From NCBI RefSeq assembly GCF_900174485.1, contig NZ_LT837803.1, positions 620,001 through 684,000 on the forward strand: 64,000 nt of DNA, given 5' to 3'. Positions 53,439 to 62,903 of this stretch are shown here, piece by piece. Within the stretch, counting starts at the first letter, position 1, and every line of letters starts with the position of its first letter. The translations under genes and the position numbers were made by a program. The notes beneath the pieces are model-generated. The model was not told the DNA's origin. It did not search any database and saw only the letters and a program-made list of their open reading frames with translations. The DNA is from Sterolibacterium denitrificans (GTDB lineage Bacteria; Pseudomonadota; Gammaproteobacteria; Burkholderiales; Rhodocyclaceae).

Positions 53439-56201
53439 ATGAAAACCCAGTCTCGAGCCGACAGAACATTGCAGACATCGCCGCCCGATTTGACGGAACA
53501 CTACTGGCACGCCCTGAGCTGTGAGGCGGTTGCCGACCGGCTGCAGGCCGATCCTCACGGCCTGAGCGCGGCGGAAGCGCAACGGCGCATCGGCCAGTAC
53601 GGCAGGAACCAGCTCGCGCCCCCGCCACGGCGAGGGCCGTTGCTGCGCTTCCTCCTGCAATTCCATGATGTCCTGCTCTACGTGATGCTGATCGCCGCAG
53701 TCATCACCGCGCTGCTCGGCCACTGGATCGACAGCGGCGTGCTGTTTGCGGCGGCGGCCATCAATGCCCTGATCGGCTTCATCCAGGAAGGCAAGGCCGA
53801 AACCGCGCTGGATGCGATCCGCGCCATGCTCTCGCCGCATGCGCAGGTGCTGCGTGACGGTTTTGCCATCGAAATCGACGCGGCCGAGCTGGTGCCCGGT
53901 GACCTGGTGCTGCTGGCGACCGGCGATCGCGTGCCGGCCGACCTGCGGCTGATCGACGTCAAGGAGTTGCGCACCGATGAAGCCGCGCTGACGGGCGAAT
54001 CCCTGCCGGTGGAAAAAAACAACACGGCAGTGGCCATCGATGCGCCGCTGGGCGATCGTTTCGGCATGGCCTATTCGGGCACCCTGGTGGTTCATGGCCA
54101 GGCGCGCGGCCTCGTCGTGGCCACCGGCCGGCACAGCGAGCTGGGGCGCATCAACCAGATGCTGACGGACGTGCGTACGCTGAATACGCCGCTGCTGCGT
54201 CAGATCAATCATTTCGCGCGCATCCTGACGATGGCCATCATCGCTGTCTCGGCGCTCACCTTCATCCTCGGCACCTACTGGCGCGGCCATGCGGCCAGCG
54301 ACATGTTCATGATGGTCGTCGCCCTGGTGGCCTCGGCCATTCCCGAAGGGCTGCCGGCCATCATGACCGTCACCCTGGCGCTGGGCGTGCAGCGCATGGC
54401 GCGTCGTCACGCCATCATCCGCCGCCTGCCGGCGGTCGAGGCGCTCGGCGCGGTGACGGTGATCTGCTCCGACAAGACCGGCACGCTGACGCGCAACGAA
54501 ATGACCGTGCAGCGCGTGGTCTGCGCGCATCACGTCATCGACGTCGGCGGCATCGGCTATGCCCCGCAGGGCGATCTGAGCATCGATGGCCGCCACATCG
54601 TGCCGGCCCACTATCCGGCGCTGGCGATGGCGGTGCGCGTCGGCGTGCTGTGCAACGATGCGCGGCTCTACGAAGACGAGGGCGCCTGGCAGATCGTTGG
54701 CGATCCCACCGAAGCGGCCCTGCTGGTGCTCGGCGCCAAGGCCGGCTTCGATCAGCATGCCGCCGCGCTCGCCTGGTCCCGCCAGGACACGCTGCCCTTT
54801 GCTTCGCAACATCGCTACATGGCGACCTGGCATCGCGATGCCGATGAGTCATCCTGGCTGTTCGTCAAGGGCGCGCCGGAGCGCATCCTCGAAATGTGCG
54901 CCAGCCAGCTCGAACACGACGGCGAAAAACCGCTGGACGTGGACTACTGGCGGCGCATGGCGACGGATACCGCCGCCCAGGGATTGCGCCTGCTGGCGCT
55001 GGCCTGCCGGCGTGCCGAGCCGGCGGCCGGCCACCTGCTGCCGGAAGACGCCAGCCACGGCTACACTTTTCTGGCGCTGGTCGGCATCATCGACCCGCCG
55101 CGCGAGGAAGCCATCGCCGCCGTGCGCGACTGCCACCGCGCCGGCATCCGCGTCAAGATGATCACCGGCGACCACGCCGAAACCGCGCGCGCCATCGGCG
55201 CCCAGTTGGGCATCGGGATGGAAAGGCCGGTCGTCACCGGCGCCGAGATCGCCCTCATGGACGAGGCCGCCCTGCGTCGCACGGCTATGGAGGTCGATGT
55301 CTTCGCCCGCGCCAATCCCGAGCACAAGCTGCGTCTGGTGCAGGCCCTGCAGGAAAGCGGCCAGGTGGTGGCGATGACCGGCGATGGCGTGAATGACGCG
55401 CCGGCGCTGAAGCGCGCCGACATCGGCGTGGCGATGGGCCTGAAAGGCACCGAAGCGGCCAAGGAGGCCGCCGACATGGTGCTCGCCGACGACAACTTCG
55501 CCACCATCGCTGCCGCCGTGCGCGAAGGCCGTGCCGTCTATGACAACCTGAAGAAATTCATCCTCTTCATGCTGCCGACCAACGGCGGCGAGGTTTTGGT
55601 GATCATTGCCGCCATCCTCTTCGAGCTGACCCTGCCGCTCACCCCGGCGCAGGTGCTGTGGGTGAACATGGTCACCTCGGGCGTGCTGGGCCTGGCCCTG
55701 GCTTTCGAGCCGGCCGAGCCCGACCTGATGCGCCGCCGTCCGCGTCCGCCCGGCGAAGCGCTGCTCAACGGCTTTTTCCTCTGGCGCGTCCTGCTGATTG
55801 CCATCCTCATGATGACCGGCGCCCTCGGCCTGTTCCTCTGGGAACTGCAGCGCGGTACCGACCTGGCCGTCGCCCGCACCATGGCGGTGAATGCCCTGGT
55901 CGCCGCCGAAATGTTCTACCTGGTGAACAGCCGCTCCACCTTCGCCTCGGTACTCAACTGGCAGGGACTGACCGGCAACCGCACCATCCTGCTGGCCATC
56001 GCCGCCTGCATTCCCCTGCAACTGGCCTACACTTACCTGCCGCTGTTCCAGACGCTCTTCAGTTCCGCCGACCTGAGCCTGCTGGACTGGCTGAAAGTCA
56101 TCGCCGCCGGCCTGCTGGTCTTCTTCGGCGCCGAACTGGAGAAGGCCTTCATGCGCCGCACGCGCTTTGCTGCCGGGACGACGGCGCATGAGCAAGGATG
56201 A
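53439..56201 (+). CDS. P2-type cation-transporting ATPase
   Basis: 920 residues. The cation-ATPase N-terminal domain includes HALSCEAVADRLQADPHGLSAAEA; ALTGESLPVEK is in the actuator domain; phosphorylated Asp345 is in CSDKTGTLTRNEM; TGDGVNDAPALKRADIGVAMG closes the P domain. M4 has SAIPEGLPAIM and M5 has NGGEVLVII as in Ca2+ pumps, but M6 is WVNMVTSG where SERCA-type pumps have VTDG, so the ligating Asp is Ser. The transported ion is therefore uncertain (Ca2+, Mn2+ or Na+). ATG at 53439 is preferred to the GTG at 53418. Confidence 0.92.
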   Translation: MKTQSRADRTLQTSPPDLTEHYWHALSCEAVADRLQADPHGLSAAEAQRRIGQYGRNQLAPPPRRGPLLRFLLQFHDVLLYVMLIAAVITALLGHWIDSGVLFAAAAINALIGFIQEGKAETALDAIRAMLSPHAQVLRDGFAIEIDAAELVPGDLVLLATGDRVPADLRLIDVKELRTDEAALTGESLPVEKNNTAVAIDAPLGDRFGMAYSGTLVVHGQARGLVVATGRHSELGRINQMLTDVRTLNTPLLRQINHFARILTMAIIAVSALTFILGTYWRGHAASDMFMMVVALVASAIPEGLPAIMTVTLALGVQRMARRHAIIRRLPAVEALGAVTVICSDKTGTLTRNEMTVQRVVCAHHVIDVGGIGYAPQGDLSIDGRHIVPAHYPALAMAVRVGVLCNDARLYEDEGAWQIVGDPTEAALLVLGAKAGFDQHAAALAWSRQDTLPFASQHRYMATWHRDADESSWLFVKGAPERILEMCASQLEHDGEKPLDVDYWRRMATDTAAQGLRLLALACRRAEPAAGHLLPEDASHGYTFLALVGIIDPPREEAIAAVRDCHRAGIRVKMITGDHAETARAIGAQLGIGMERPVVTGAEIALMDEAALRRTAMEVDVFARANPEHKLRLVQALQESGQVVAMTGDGVNDAPALKRADIGVAMGLKGTEAAKEAADMVLADDNFATIAAAVREGRAVYDNLKKFILFMLPTNGGEVLVIIAAILFELTLPLTPAQVLWVNMVTSGVLGLALAFEPAEPDLMRRRPRPPGEALLNGFFLWRVLLIAILMMTGALGLFLWELQRGTDLAVARTMAVNALVAAEMFYLVNSRSTFASVLNWQGLTGNRTILLAIAACIPLQLAYTYLPLFQTLFSSADLSLLDWLKVIAAGLLVFFGAELEKAFMRRTRFAAGTTAHEQG

Positions 56202-56270
56202 ACGGAGCGGCGCGCCGCGCCTCAAACATTCCTGCGGCCTCGTTCTCCTGGTCATTCCGGAAACACTTTC

Positions 56271-56840
56271 ATGCTCAAGTTCCTGCGCAGCCGTATCCCG
56301 AACCGCGAACAAATCACCCGGAATCGCTGGCTACGCTGGCTGCATCCTTTCCTTGGCCACCCCCGCCTCTGGCATTGGTCGCGCCGCGGCGTCGCGCTTG
56401 GCGTGGCCATCGGGATGTTTTTCGGCCTCCTGGCGCCGATCGCGCAAATCCCCTTATCCGCTGCCGCGTCCATCGCCCTGCGTGCCAACATTCCCATTGC
56501 CGCCGCCAGTACGCTGGTGACCAATCCGGTCACGTTCGCCCCCATTTACTACGCCGCCTACAAACTGGGCCTCTGGGTGACCGGGGAGCGCGGCACCCTG
56601 GAGACTTACGCCGAGAGTCTGCCCGATCCATCTGCGCCACCCGATCTATCCGAACCATCCGCACCATCCGACCCGCAGACCGGCTTCTGGCAGCGCATCG
56701 GCAATCTTGGCCTTCCGCTCCTCGTCGGCCTGTCGATCATCGCCACCGTCGTTGGTTTCGCCAGCTACGTCCTGATCAGCCTCGGCTGGTACTTGCACGT
56801 CAAGTACAAGCGGCGGCGCAAGCGCGTCGGCAAGCCCTGA
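56271..56840 (+). CDS. DUF2062 membrane protein
   Basis: 189 residues with the DUF2062 layout: basic N terminus, [38 protein letters not shown] in two helices, [17 protein letters not shown], a Pro/Ser-rich linker (about 120-140) and a last helix from [17 protein letters not shown]. Family role is unknown. 69 bases separate it from the ATPase stop. Confidence 0.9.
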   Translation: MLKFLRSRIPNREQITRNRWLRWLHPFLGHPRLWHWSRRGVALGVAIGMFFGLLAPIAQIPLSAAASIALRANIPIAAASTLVTNPVTFAPIYYAAYKLGLWVTGERGTLETYAESLPDPSAPPDLSEPSAPSDPQTGFWQRIGNLGLPLLVGLSIIATVVGFASYVLISLGWYLHVKYKRRRKRVGKP

Positions 56841-56955
56841 TCCTGCCCGCCGCCTTGCGCGGCGATGCGGCCCCGGATGCACGGCTGTCAGGCGCAGGCC
56901 GCGGCGGCTGGGCTACAATGCCCGTCCCGTTGAATGCACGCCGCAAGGCCTTCCC

Positions 56956-57303
56956 ATGAGCACACTGCCTCCCTGCCCGCACTGCCGATCCGAATTCACC
57001 TACGAGGATGTCGGCCTGCTGATCTGCCCCGAGTGCGCGCACGAATGGAGACGGGAGACGGCCGCAGACGCCGCGAGCGGCGAGACGGCGCGCGTCTGGC
57101 GCGATGCCCATGGCACGCCGCTCAGCGACGGCGATACCGTCACCCTGATCAAGGATCTGAAAGTCAAAGGTTCTTCCCTGACCATCAAGGTCGGCACCAA
57201 GGTCAAGGGCATCCGCCTGGTCGAAGGCGATCACGACATCGATTGCAAAATCGACGGCGTGGGCGCGATGTCGCTGAAATCCGAGTTCGTCAAGAAAGCC
57301 TGA
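56956..57303 (+). CDS. yjdM: YjdM (PhnA-domain) zinc-ribbon protein
   Basis: 115 residues. Zinc ribbon C-x2-C...C-x2-C ([18 protein letters not shown]) followed by the PhnA domain: [31 protein letters not shown]. Once linked to phosphonate use, but function remains unclear. It converges with the flavoprotein gene at 57320. Confidence 0.94.
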   Translation: MSTLPPCPHCRSEFTYEDVGLLICPECAHEWRRETAADAASGETARVWRDAHGTPLSDGDTVTLIKDLKVKGSSLTIKVGTKVKGIRLVEGDHDIDCKIDGVGAMSLKSEFVKKA

Positions 57304-57319
57304 GCGAAACGCGCTACGT

Positions 57320-58747
57320 TCACTCCCCGCCCAGGGCCCAGGCTGCCGGTTCATTGCACAGCGGCAGATCGGGCAGTCGGCGGCGCAGGCCGAGGGCGCG
57401 GCGCGCGGCCTGCAGGGCGCTGCGCAGGCCCTCTTCGACGACCGGATGATAGACGGGCAGTTGCAGCACTTCATCGACCGTCAGCCGCTGCTGGATTGCC
57501 CAGGCCAGCAGGTGGGCCAGGTGCTCGCCATCGGGCGCGACGATCTGCGCGCCCAGCAGGCGGCCGTCGGAACTGCGCGCATAGACGCGCAGCCGGCCGA
57601 CATTGCGTCCTTCCATGAGCGCTCGCCCCTGGCGGGCAAAATCCACTTCACCGCTCACGGTCTCCGTCCCTTGCAGTTCATCAGGGTGAGCGCCTACTTG
57701 CGCTGCATTCGGCTCGGTGAATACGATTCCCAGCGGGACCCGGCGTCCCAGGCAGGCACTGTCGGCATGCAGCGCGTGGTAGGCGGCAATGCGTCCTTCG
57801 TCGGCGGCTTCGTGCAGCAAGGGCCGCATGCCATTCACGTCCCCGGCGATGTAGATGGGCAGGTCGCCCAGTTTCAGGGTCTGCGGGTGGAAGGCCGGCA
57901 TACCGTACGCATCGAGTGCCACACCCAGGTTTTCCAGGCCGAGGTCTTCCAGATTCGGCCGCCGTCCCAGGCTGGCCAGCACCCAATTGACTTCGAAGCT
58001 CTGCTCGCCGGCCTGCACCAGAATGCCCTGCTCGCCGGCGGGTTGCAGCCCGACATCGACGCCGGTGAGCACCTGCATGTCCTGGCGCAGCGCGGCCACC
58101 AGGGCATCGGAAATGTCCTGGTCATGCAGGCCGGCCACCGTTTGCGCCCGCGTCAGGCCAACGACTTCCAGCCCCAGTTGCGCCAGCCCTTGGCCCAGCT
58201 CGACGCCAATGGCGCCCAGGCCGACCACGGCGACGCGTCGCCCCAGGTTTTCCTGCTCGAAGAAATCGTCGGAAGTCAGTACGCGCCGGCCCAGTTGCTC
58301 CCAGGGCACGGGCACGACCGGGCGGCTGCCGGTGGCGATGATGGCTGCCTCGAATTCGATGCGTTCGCCATTCAACTCCAGCGCATGGGCGTCGAGAAAG
58401 CGCGGTCTGCCCTGCAGGTTGCGCTCTCCCAGCGCATGCGCCAATTCAATCGAACCGGCAGTGAATCGGTCGCGCAACTGGCGCACGTGGCGCAGCAGGG
58501 CCGGCAGATCGACGTTGAGTTGCGACGTGCCGCGAATGCCGGCTTGTTCGAGAAAATGCCGCCGGCCATAGGCATGGGCCGGTCCCAGCAGGGCCTTCGA
58601 CGGCATGCAGCCGACCCGCGCGCAGGTCGTGCCATACGGGCCGTCGTTGATCAGGAGCAGATTCTGCGTCGTCCGCTGCGCTTCCTTCAGTGCCGTCAAT
58701 CCGGCGCTGCCCGCGCCGATGATGACCAGACGTGTCTTGCGTACCAT
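57320..58747 (-). CDS. Pyridine nucleotide-disulfide oxidoreductase (dihydrolipoamide dehydrogenase-like)
   Basis: 475 residues. FAD motif LVIIGAGSAGLTALKEAQ, redox-active C42-x4-C47 (CARVGC), second dinucleotide motif VAVVGLGAIGVELGQGLA, GDVNGMRPLLHEAADEG and the C-terminal active-site YHPVVEEGL (His, Glu) are present. It differs enough from Lpd of 2-oxoacid dehydrogenases to leave the dithiol substrate open (mercuric reductase-like metal motifs absent). GAGGAG precedes the ATG at 58747. Divergent from the methyltransferase gene. Confidence 0.9.
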   Translation of the reverse strand: MVRKTRLVIIGAGSAGLTALKEAQRTTQNLLLINDGPYGTTCARVGCMPSKALLGPAHAYGRRHFLEQAGIRGTSQLNVDLPALLRHVRQLRDRFTAGSIELAHALGERNLQGRPRFLDAHALELNGERIEFEAAIIATGSRPVVPVPWEQLGRRVLTSDDFFEQENLGRRVAVVGLGAIGVELGQGLAQLGLEVVGLTRAQTVAGLHDQDISDALVAALRQDMQVLTGVDVGLQPAGEQGILVQAGEQSFEVNWVLASLGRRPNLEDLGLENLGVALDAYGMPAFHPQTLKLGDLPIYIAGDVNGMRPLLHEAADEGRIAAYHALHADSACLGRRVPLGIVFTEPNAAQVGAHPDELQGTETVSGEVDFARQGRALMEGRNVGRLRVYARSSDGRLLGAQIVAPDGEHLAHLLAWAIQQRLTVDEVLQLPVYHPVVEEGLRSALQAARRALGLRRRLPDLPLCNEPAAWALGGE

Positions 58748-58891
58748 GCGCTGCTCCTCGTTGCGAAATCCTGTCCGAGCTTTCGGCCGTGGCTGTGGAT
58801 GCCGCTCATCCGGCACGGTCTGGCAATATACCCGCTCATGCAAAACCGGCACGGCATTCGGGCCGGGCGAATCGGAGCCTCTATCTCTCCC

Positions 58892-59722
58892 ATGGATCTG
58901 CTCAGTTACCACATGGCGGCGCTCGACGACCGTCACACCGATCTGCGGCAAAGCGAACGGAACTGGGATCGGCGCGCCGCCGAAGTCAGCCGGTTCGGCC
59001 TGGCCGACGACGACTTCGCGCTGAACTGGCTGGCGCGCCACATCGAGCTGGCCGGCAAGGACGTGCTGGACGTCAGTTTCGGCGCCGGCCGCTATCTGCA
59101 GGCTTTCCTGCAGCGCGGCGCGCGGATAGGCGGCGTGGAAATTTCGGCGCGGATGATCGCCCACGCCCGCGCCCGGCTGGATCGGAGCGGCCTGGCCTAC
59201 GCGCCCGAACGCTTGCTGCACGGTTCATGGGAGGCGCTGGATCTGGTCGCGCAGCACTGGGAAAACGCTTTCGATCTGGTGTTTCTCTATTTCAGTCCGG
59301 CCATTTCTTCCGTGGCGATGCTGGAAAAAGTGCTTGCCGCCAGCCGCCAGGGCATTTACGTCAGCCTGTACTGCCAGCGCGAAGACGGCCTGCTGAGCGC
59401 ATTGCAGGACGAATTCGGCCTGCCGCGCCGTTCCGTCGGCGCGGCGACGGCGGACGATCTGCAGCACATCCAGGGCATTCTGTATCACTGGGGTTATTTC
59501 CCGCACCTCGCTTATGAAGAGCCCCGGAAAACCAGTTCGCATGCGGTCGATTACATTTTCGAACGCTATGCCAGCTGGCTGTTCAAGGGACAGGAGGAAA
59601 GCCCGCCGCAGCGCGATCGCCTGCGGCAGGCGCTGATGCGGCGCAGTGTGGACGGAAAAATCGCCACCACCAGCCGCGATATCGTCGGTCATCTGTATCT
59701 GGACAAGCGCGTGCGGCGTTGA
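58892..59722 (+). CDS. SAM-dependent methyltransferase
   Basis: 276 residues. Class I motif VLDVSFGAGRYLQAFLQRGARIGGVEIS binds SAM, followed by FDLVFLYFSPAISSV; the C-terminal part has no named family that I recognise. Substrate unknown. The ATG at 58892 starts MDLLSYHMAAL; an upstream in-frame ATG at 58838 would add 18 residues, and neither has a good ribosome site. It converges with alkA. Confidence 0.82.
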   Translation: MDLLSYHMAALDDRHTDLRQSERNWDRRAAEVSRFGLADDDFALNWLARHIELAGKDVLDVSFGAGRYLQAFLQRGARIGGVEISARMIAHARARLDRSGLAYAPERLLHGSWEALDLVAQHWENAFDLVFLYFSPAISSVAMLEKVLAASRQGIYVSLYCQREDGLLSALQDEFGLPRRSVGAATADDLQHIQGILYHWGYFPHLAYEEPRKTSSHAVDYIFERYASWLFKGQEESPPQRDRLRQALMRRSVDGKIATTSRDIVGHLYLDKRVRR

Positions 59723-59756
59723 CGCCTTGTGCCTTGGGCCCGCGGCCTTCAATGCT

Positions 59757-60686
59757 TCAATACGCCGCGGCGGACAGCGCCGCCCACAGATGCGCCGCCA
59801 CCAGCGCGCGCCATGGGCTGAATTGCGCCAGCCAGTCCCGGGCGGTTTTCTCGTCGATTTTTTCTTTCGTGCCGAGCAGCATCTGCAAGCCGCGGCGGAC
59901 GGCCACATCGCCGTGCAGCGAACCGTCCAGCCAGCCGAAGCCGCGCAGCAGCGCGTAATTGACCGTCCATGGGCCGATGCCGCGGATGTTCAGCAAGCGT
60001 TCGCGGATCAGCTCGACACGCTCGGCATCGAGCGACTGCGCCCAGTCATTCAGCGGCAGGTCGCCGGCATCGACCTGCCGGGCCAGCGTCAGCAGACTGC
60101 CGGCCTTGGTCGCCGAAAATCCGGCGGCGCGCAAGGTTTCCAGCGGCAGCGCCGCGATCTGCGCGGCATCGGGATGACACAGCAGGCCGCTGGTGTGGCG
60201 CAGATTGCAAGCCTGGATCAGCTTGCGGCGCAGGGAAACCGCGACCGGCACGCTGATCTGCTGCCCGGTGATGGCCCAGGCCAGGGCTTCGAAGGGTGTG
60301 GCCGTGGCCGGCACGCGCAAGCCGGTCTGGCGGACGATCAACGCCGACAATTGCGGATGATCGGCAAAACGCGCGGCAAAACCGGCGACGTCCTGATCCA
60401 GGCCGAGCATGCGCCTGACCATGGCGAGGAGCGCGCGTTCATCGATTTGCCGCTTGCCGGCATCGGCATCCACATCCAGCCTTGCCTGTACCTGCTGCGC
60501 CGAGAACTGCAGGGACAGGCACGCCGGCCGACCTTCCCAGAGCAGGCCCTTCTGCAAACCGTTCGCCGCGACCCGTTCGGCAATTTCCCGCGCATCGCGC
60601 CGATGGAAATCGAGCGCATCCGTCACCCGGAATCCCGCCGGCAACGCAACCGGCAGGCAGGCGCTATTTGTCGGTTGCGGCGTCAT
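59757..60686 (-). CDS. alkA: DNA-3-methyladenine glycosylase II-like (AlkA)
   Basis: 309 residues. The N-terminal part has the AlkA-type beta domain, then FEALAWAITGQQISVPVAVSLRRKL and the helix-hairpin-helix LLNIRGIGPWTVNYALLRGFGWLD with the catalytic Asp region LHGDVAVRRGL. Removes alkylated purines in base excision repair. The 5' end overlaps the GST gene 3' end by 23 bases, so they may be one transcript. Confidence 0.92.
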   Translation of the reverse strand: MTPQPTNSACLPVALPAGFRVTDALDFHRRDAREIAERVAANGLQKGLLWEGRPACLSLQFSAQQVQARLDVDADAGKRQIDERALLAMVRRMLGLDQDVAGFAARFADHPQLSALIVRQTGLRVPATATPFEALAWAITGQQISVPVAVSLRRKLIQACNLRHTSGLLCHPDAAQIAALPLETLRAAGFSATKAGSLLTLARQVDAGDLPLNDWAQSLDAERVELIRERLLNIRGIGPWTVNYALLRGFGWLDGSLHGDVAVRRGLQMLLGTKEKIDEKTARDWLAQFSPWRALVAAHLWAALSAAAY

Positions 60687-61566
60687 TCAGCTTGTCCGTT
60701 TGCAGCTTGTCCTGCGTCCGCGTCCTGAAATCGCTGGCATCGTGCCGTTCGTGCAACTGGTCTGCTAGCGACCCCATCAGGCGATTGACCATGCGGCCGC
60801 GGCGCACGGCCGGGCGTTCGGCGATGGTCTTCGCCCAGCGCAGCAAATGGCCGTATGCCTGTACCTGGAGGAATTCGCCGGCCTCGTACAGTTCGCTCAG
60901 CGCCAACTGGCCATACCAGGGCCAGATGGCGATGTCGGCGATGCTGTAGCTCTCGCCGCCGATCCAGGGCTGATCGCCCAGGCGGCGATCGAGCACATCC
61001 AGTTGACGCTTGGCTTCCATGGCAAAGCGGTTGATGGCGTACTCGATCTTGACGGGCGCGTAAGCATAGAAATGGCCGAAACCGCCGCCCAGCAGCGGCC
61101 CGGCGCCCATCTGCCAGAACAGCCAGGACAGGCATTCGGTGCGCGCCGCATGTTCCCGGGGCAGAAAGGCGTCGAACTTCTCGGCCAGATACAGCAGGAT
61201 GGCGCCGGATTCGAATACCCGCTGCGGGGCGGCCGGATCGCTGCAGTCGAGCAGCGCCGGAATCTTGGAATTCGGATTCACCGCCACGAAGCCGCTGCCG
61301 AACTGATCGCCTTCCATGATGCGGATCGGCCAGGCATCGTATTCGGCTCCCGCGTATCCCAGCGCCAGCAGTTCTTCGAGCAGGATGGTGACTTTCACGC
61401 CATTCGGCGTGGCCAGCGAATACAACTGCAGCGGATGCCTGCCGCGCGGTAGTTCGCGCTCATGGGTGGCGCCGGAAACCGGCCGGTTGATATTGGCGAA
61501 CTGCCCGCCGCTGGGCTGTTCCCAGGTCCAGATGCGGGGAGGGGCGTAGCTGCTGCGTTCGTTCAT
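60664..61566 (-). CDS. yghU: Glutathione S-transferase, YghU/YfcG (Nu) type
   Basis: 300 residues. The YghU start IWTWEQPSGGQFANINRPVSGATHE, PLQLYSLATPNGVKVTILLEEL and NPNSKIPALLD form the thioredoxin-like domain; MGAGPLLGGGFGHFYAYAPVKIEYAINRF is the helical domain of the Nu class, which reduces disulfide-type substrates with two bound GSH. The last 30 residues are a charged extension. GGAG lies 7 bases from the ATG at 61566. Confidence 0.93.
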   Translation of the reverse strand: MNERSSYAPPRIWTWEQPSGGQFANINRPVSGATHERELPRGRHPLQLYSLATPNGVKVTILLEELLALGYAGAEYDAWPIRIMEGDQFGSGFVAVNPNSKIPALLDCSDPAAPQRVFESGAILLYLAEKFDAFLPREHAARTECLSWLFWQMGAGPLLGGGFGHFYAYAPVKIEYAINRFAMEAKRQLDVLDRRLGDQPWIGGESYSIADIAIWPWYGQLALSELYEAGEFLQVQAYGHLLRWAKTIAERPAVRRGRMVNRLMGSLADQLHERHDASDFRTRTQDKLQTDKLNDAATDK

Positions 61567-61765
61567 GGCGGGCTCCAGAAGAGGCGGCGGGAAATTCCGG
61601 ATGATAGGCCAGGTGGTCGTGCATTTCAGCCGGAGGCGGATGTTTACTTTGTATTTTTCCGCCCCATGAGGGCGGCTTTCAAGGCAAAATAAACGGCTTG
61701 ACGCCTGCGCCGCGCGCAGCTGTCTTCCCCTTCTTTCCTCATCTCCTACTCTCCAAGGACAGCGC

Positions 61766-62779
61766 ATGAAACTCGGTCTGCAATTCGGTTACTGGTATGC
61801 CAGCCCTCCGGCGGATGCCAACGTGGAACTCGCCCAGGAGGCGGAGAAGCTCGGCTATGACTCGATCTGGACGGCCGAGTCGTGGGGCAACGACGCCTTT
61901 ACGCCGCTGGCCTGGCTGGGCGCGCATACCTCGAAGATCAAGCTGGGCACGGCCATCGCCCAGCTCTCGGCGCGCACGCCGACGGCCTGCGCCATGGCGG
62001 CGCTCGCGCTCGATCATCTTTCGCACGGCCGCATGATCCTCGGCCTGGGCGTTTCCGGCCCGCAGGTCGTCGAAGGCTGGTATGGCCAGCCCTTCGCCAA
62101 GCCGTTGGCGCGCACCCGCGAGTACGTCGACATCATCCGCCAGGTGATGCGCCGCGAAGCGCCGGTCGCCAATGCCGGCGAGCACTATCCGCTGCCCTAT
62201 GTGGGGCCGGGTTCGACCGGCATGGGCAAGCCGCTGCGCTCGATCACCCACCCGCTGCGCGCCGATCTGCCGATCTATCTGGGCGCCGAAGGGCCGAAGA
62301 ACGTCACCCAGACCGTCGAGATCGCCGACGGCTGGCTGCCGGTGTATTACAGTCCCTTCCGCCAGGAAGTCTATGCCGACCAGCTCAAGGGCATGAAGCC
62401 CGGCTTCGAGATCTGCCCGCTGGTGCAGGTGAATATCGATGACGATCTGGAAACCGCGCTGATCCCGGTGAAAATGACGCTGGCCTTCTACATCGGCGGC
62501 ATGGGTTCCAAGGAAAAGAACTTCCACAAGGATCTGATGTGCCGCATGGGCTTCGAGGCCGAAGCCAACAAGATTCAGGAACTGTTCTTCGAAGGCAAGC
62601 GCGAGGAGGCGATGGCCATGGTGCCGACGCAGTTCGCCGACGAAATCTCGCTGTGCGGCTCGAAGGCGCGCATCAAGGATCGCCTGCAGGCCTGGGAGGA
62701 TTCGCCGGTGACCACGATGCTGGTGATGGGCAACGGCGGCCTCGACATGGTGCGCACCATGGCCGAGCTGGCGCTGTAA
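61766..62779 (+). CDS. LLM-class F420-dependent oxidoreductase (Rv3520c-like)
   Basis: 337 residues. MKLGLQFGYWYASPPADANVELAQEAEKLGYDSIWTAESWGNDAFTP, LGTAIAQLSARTPTACAMAAL, RMILGLGVSGPQVVEGWYG and LPIYLGAEGPKNVTQTVEIADGW closely follow the actinobacterial F420-dependent LLM group that includes Rv3520c, a gene of the cholesterol-catabolism region in Mycobacterium. Likely reduces or oxidises an intermediate with F420. AAGGA lies close upstream. Precedes the acyl-CoA synthetase. Confidence 0.88.
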   Translation: MKLGLQFGYWYASPPADANVELAQEAEKLGYDSIWTAESWGNDAFTPLAWLGAHTSKIKLGTAIAQLSARTPTACAMAALALDHLSHGRMILGLGVSGPQVVEGWYGQPFAKPLARTREYVDIIRQVMRREAPVANAGEHYPLPYVGPGSTGMGKPLRSITHPLRADLPIYLGAEGPKNVTQTVEIADGWLPVYYSPFRQEVYADQLKGMKPGFEICPLVQVNIDDDLETALIPVKMTLAFYIGGMGSKEKNFHKDLMCRMGFEAEANKIQELFFEGKREEAMAMVPTQFADEISLCGSKARIKDRLQAWEDSPVTTMLVMGNGGLDMVRTMAELAL

Positions 62780-62830
62780 CGGGTCTGCCGGATCGTCCGG
62801 CAGTCAATCTCACCATTTACCACTCACGCC

Positions 62831-62856
62831 GTCACGCCCGCCTGCGCGGGAATGAC
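62831..62856. repeat. REP-like element
   Basis: GTCACGCCCGCCTGCGCGGGAATGAC, an imperfect palindrome whose right part CCCGCCTGCGCGGGAATGACG is the reverse of the 44429 unit (GTCATTCCCGCGCAGGCGGG type). It sits in the 124-base gap between the LLM gene and the acyl-CoA synthetase. Confidence 0.7.
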
Positions 62857-62903
62857 GATGAAAAACAATTCGCTAACCGACACCGTAATTTCTGGAGGCC
62901 GTA

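Noticed and set aside
52566-54833. 755-codon minus-strand frame over the SDR and ATPase genes
   Set aside because: Spans two unrelated plus-strand genes and shows no motif of its own.
57320-58747. Calling the flavoprotein a mercuric reductase or the lpd of pyruvate dehydrogenase
   Set aside because: No metal-binding N-terminal domain or C-terminal Cys pair, and no 2-oxoacid dehydrogenase genes nearby.
61659-61675. CCGCCC-loop-GGGCGG hairpin between the GST and LLM genes
   Set aside because: Only 6 bp and it lies in a divergent promoter region where no transcript ends; could be chance in high-GC DNA.
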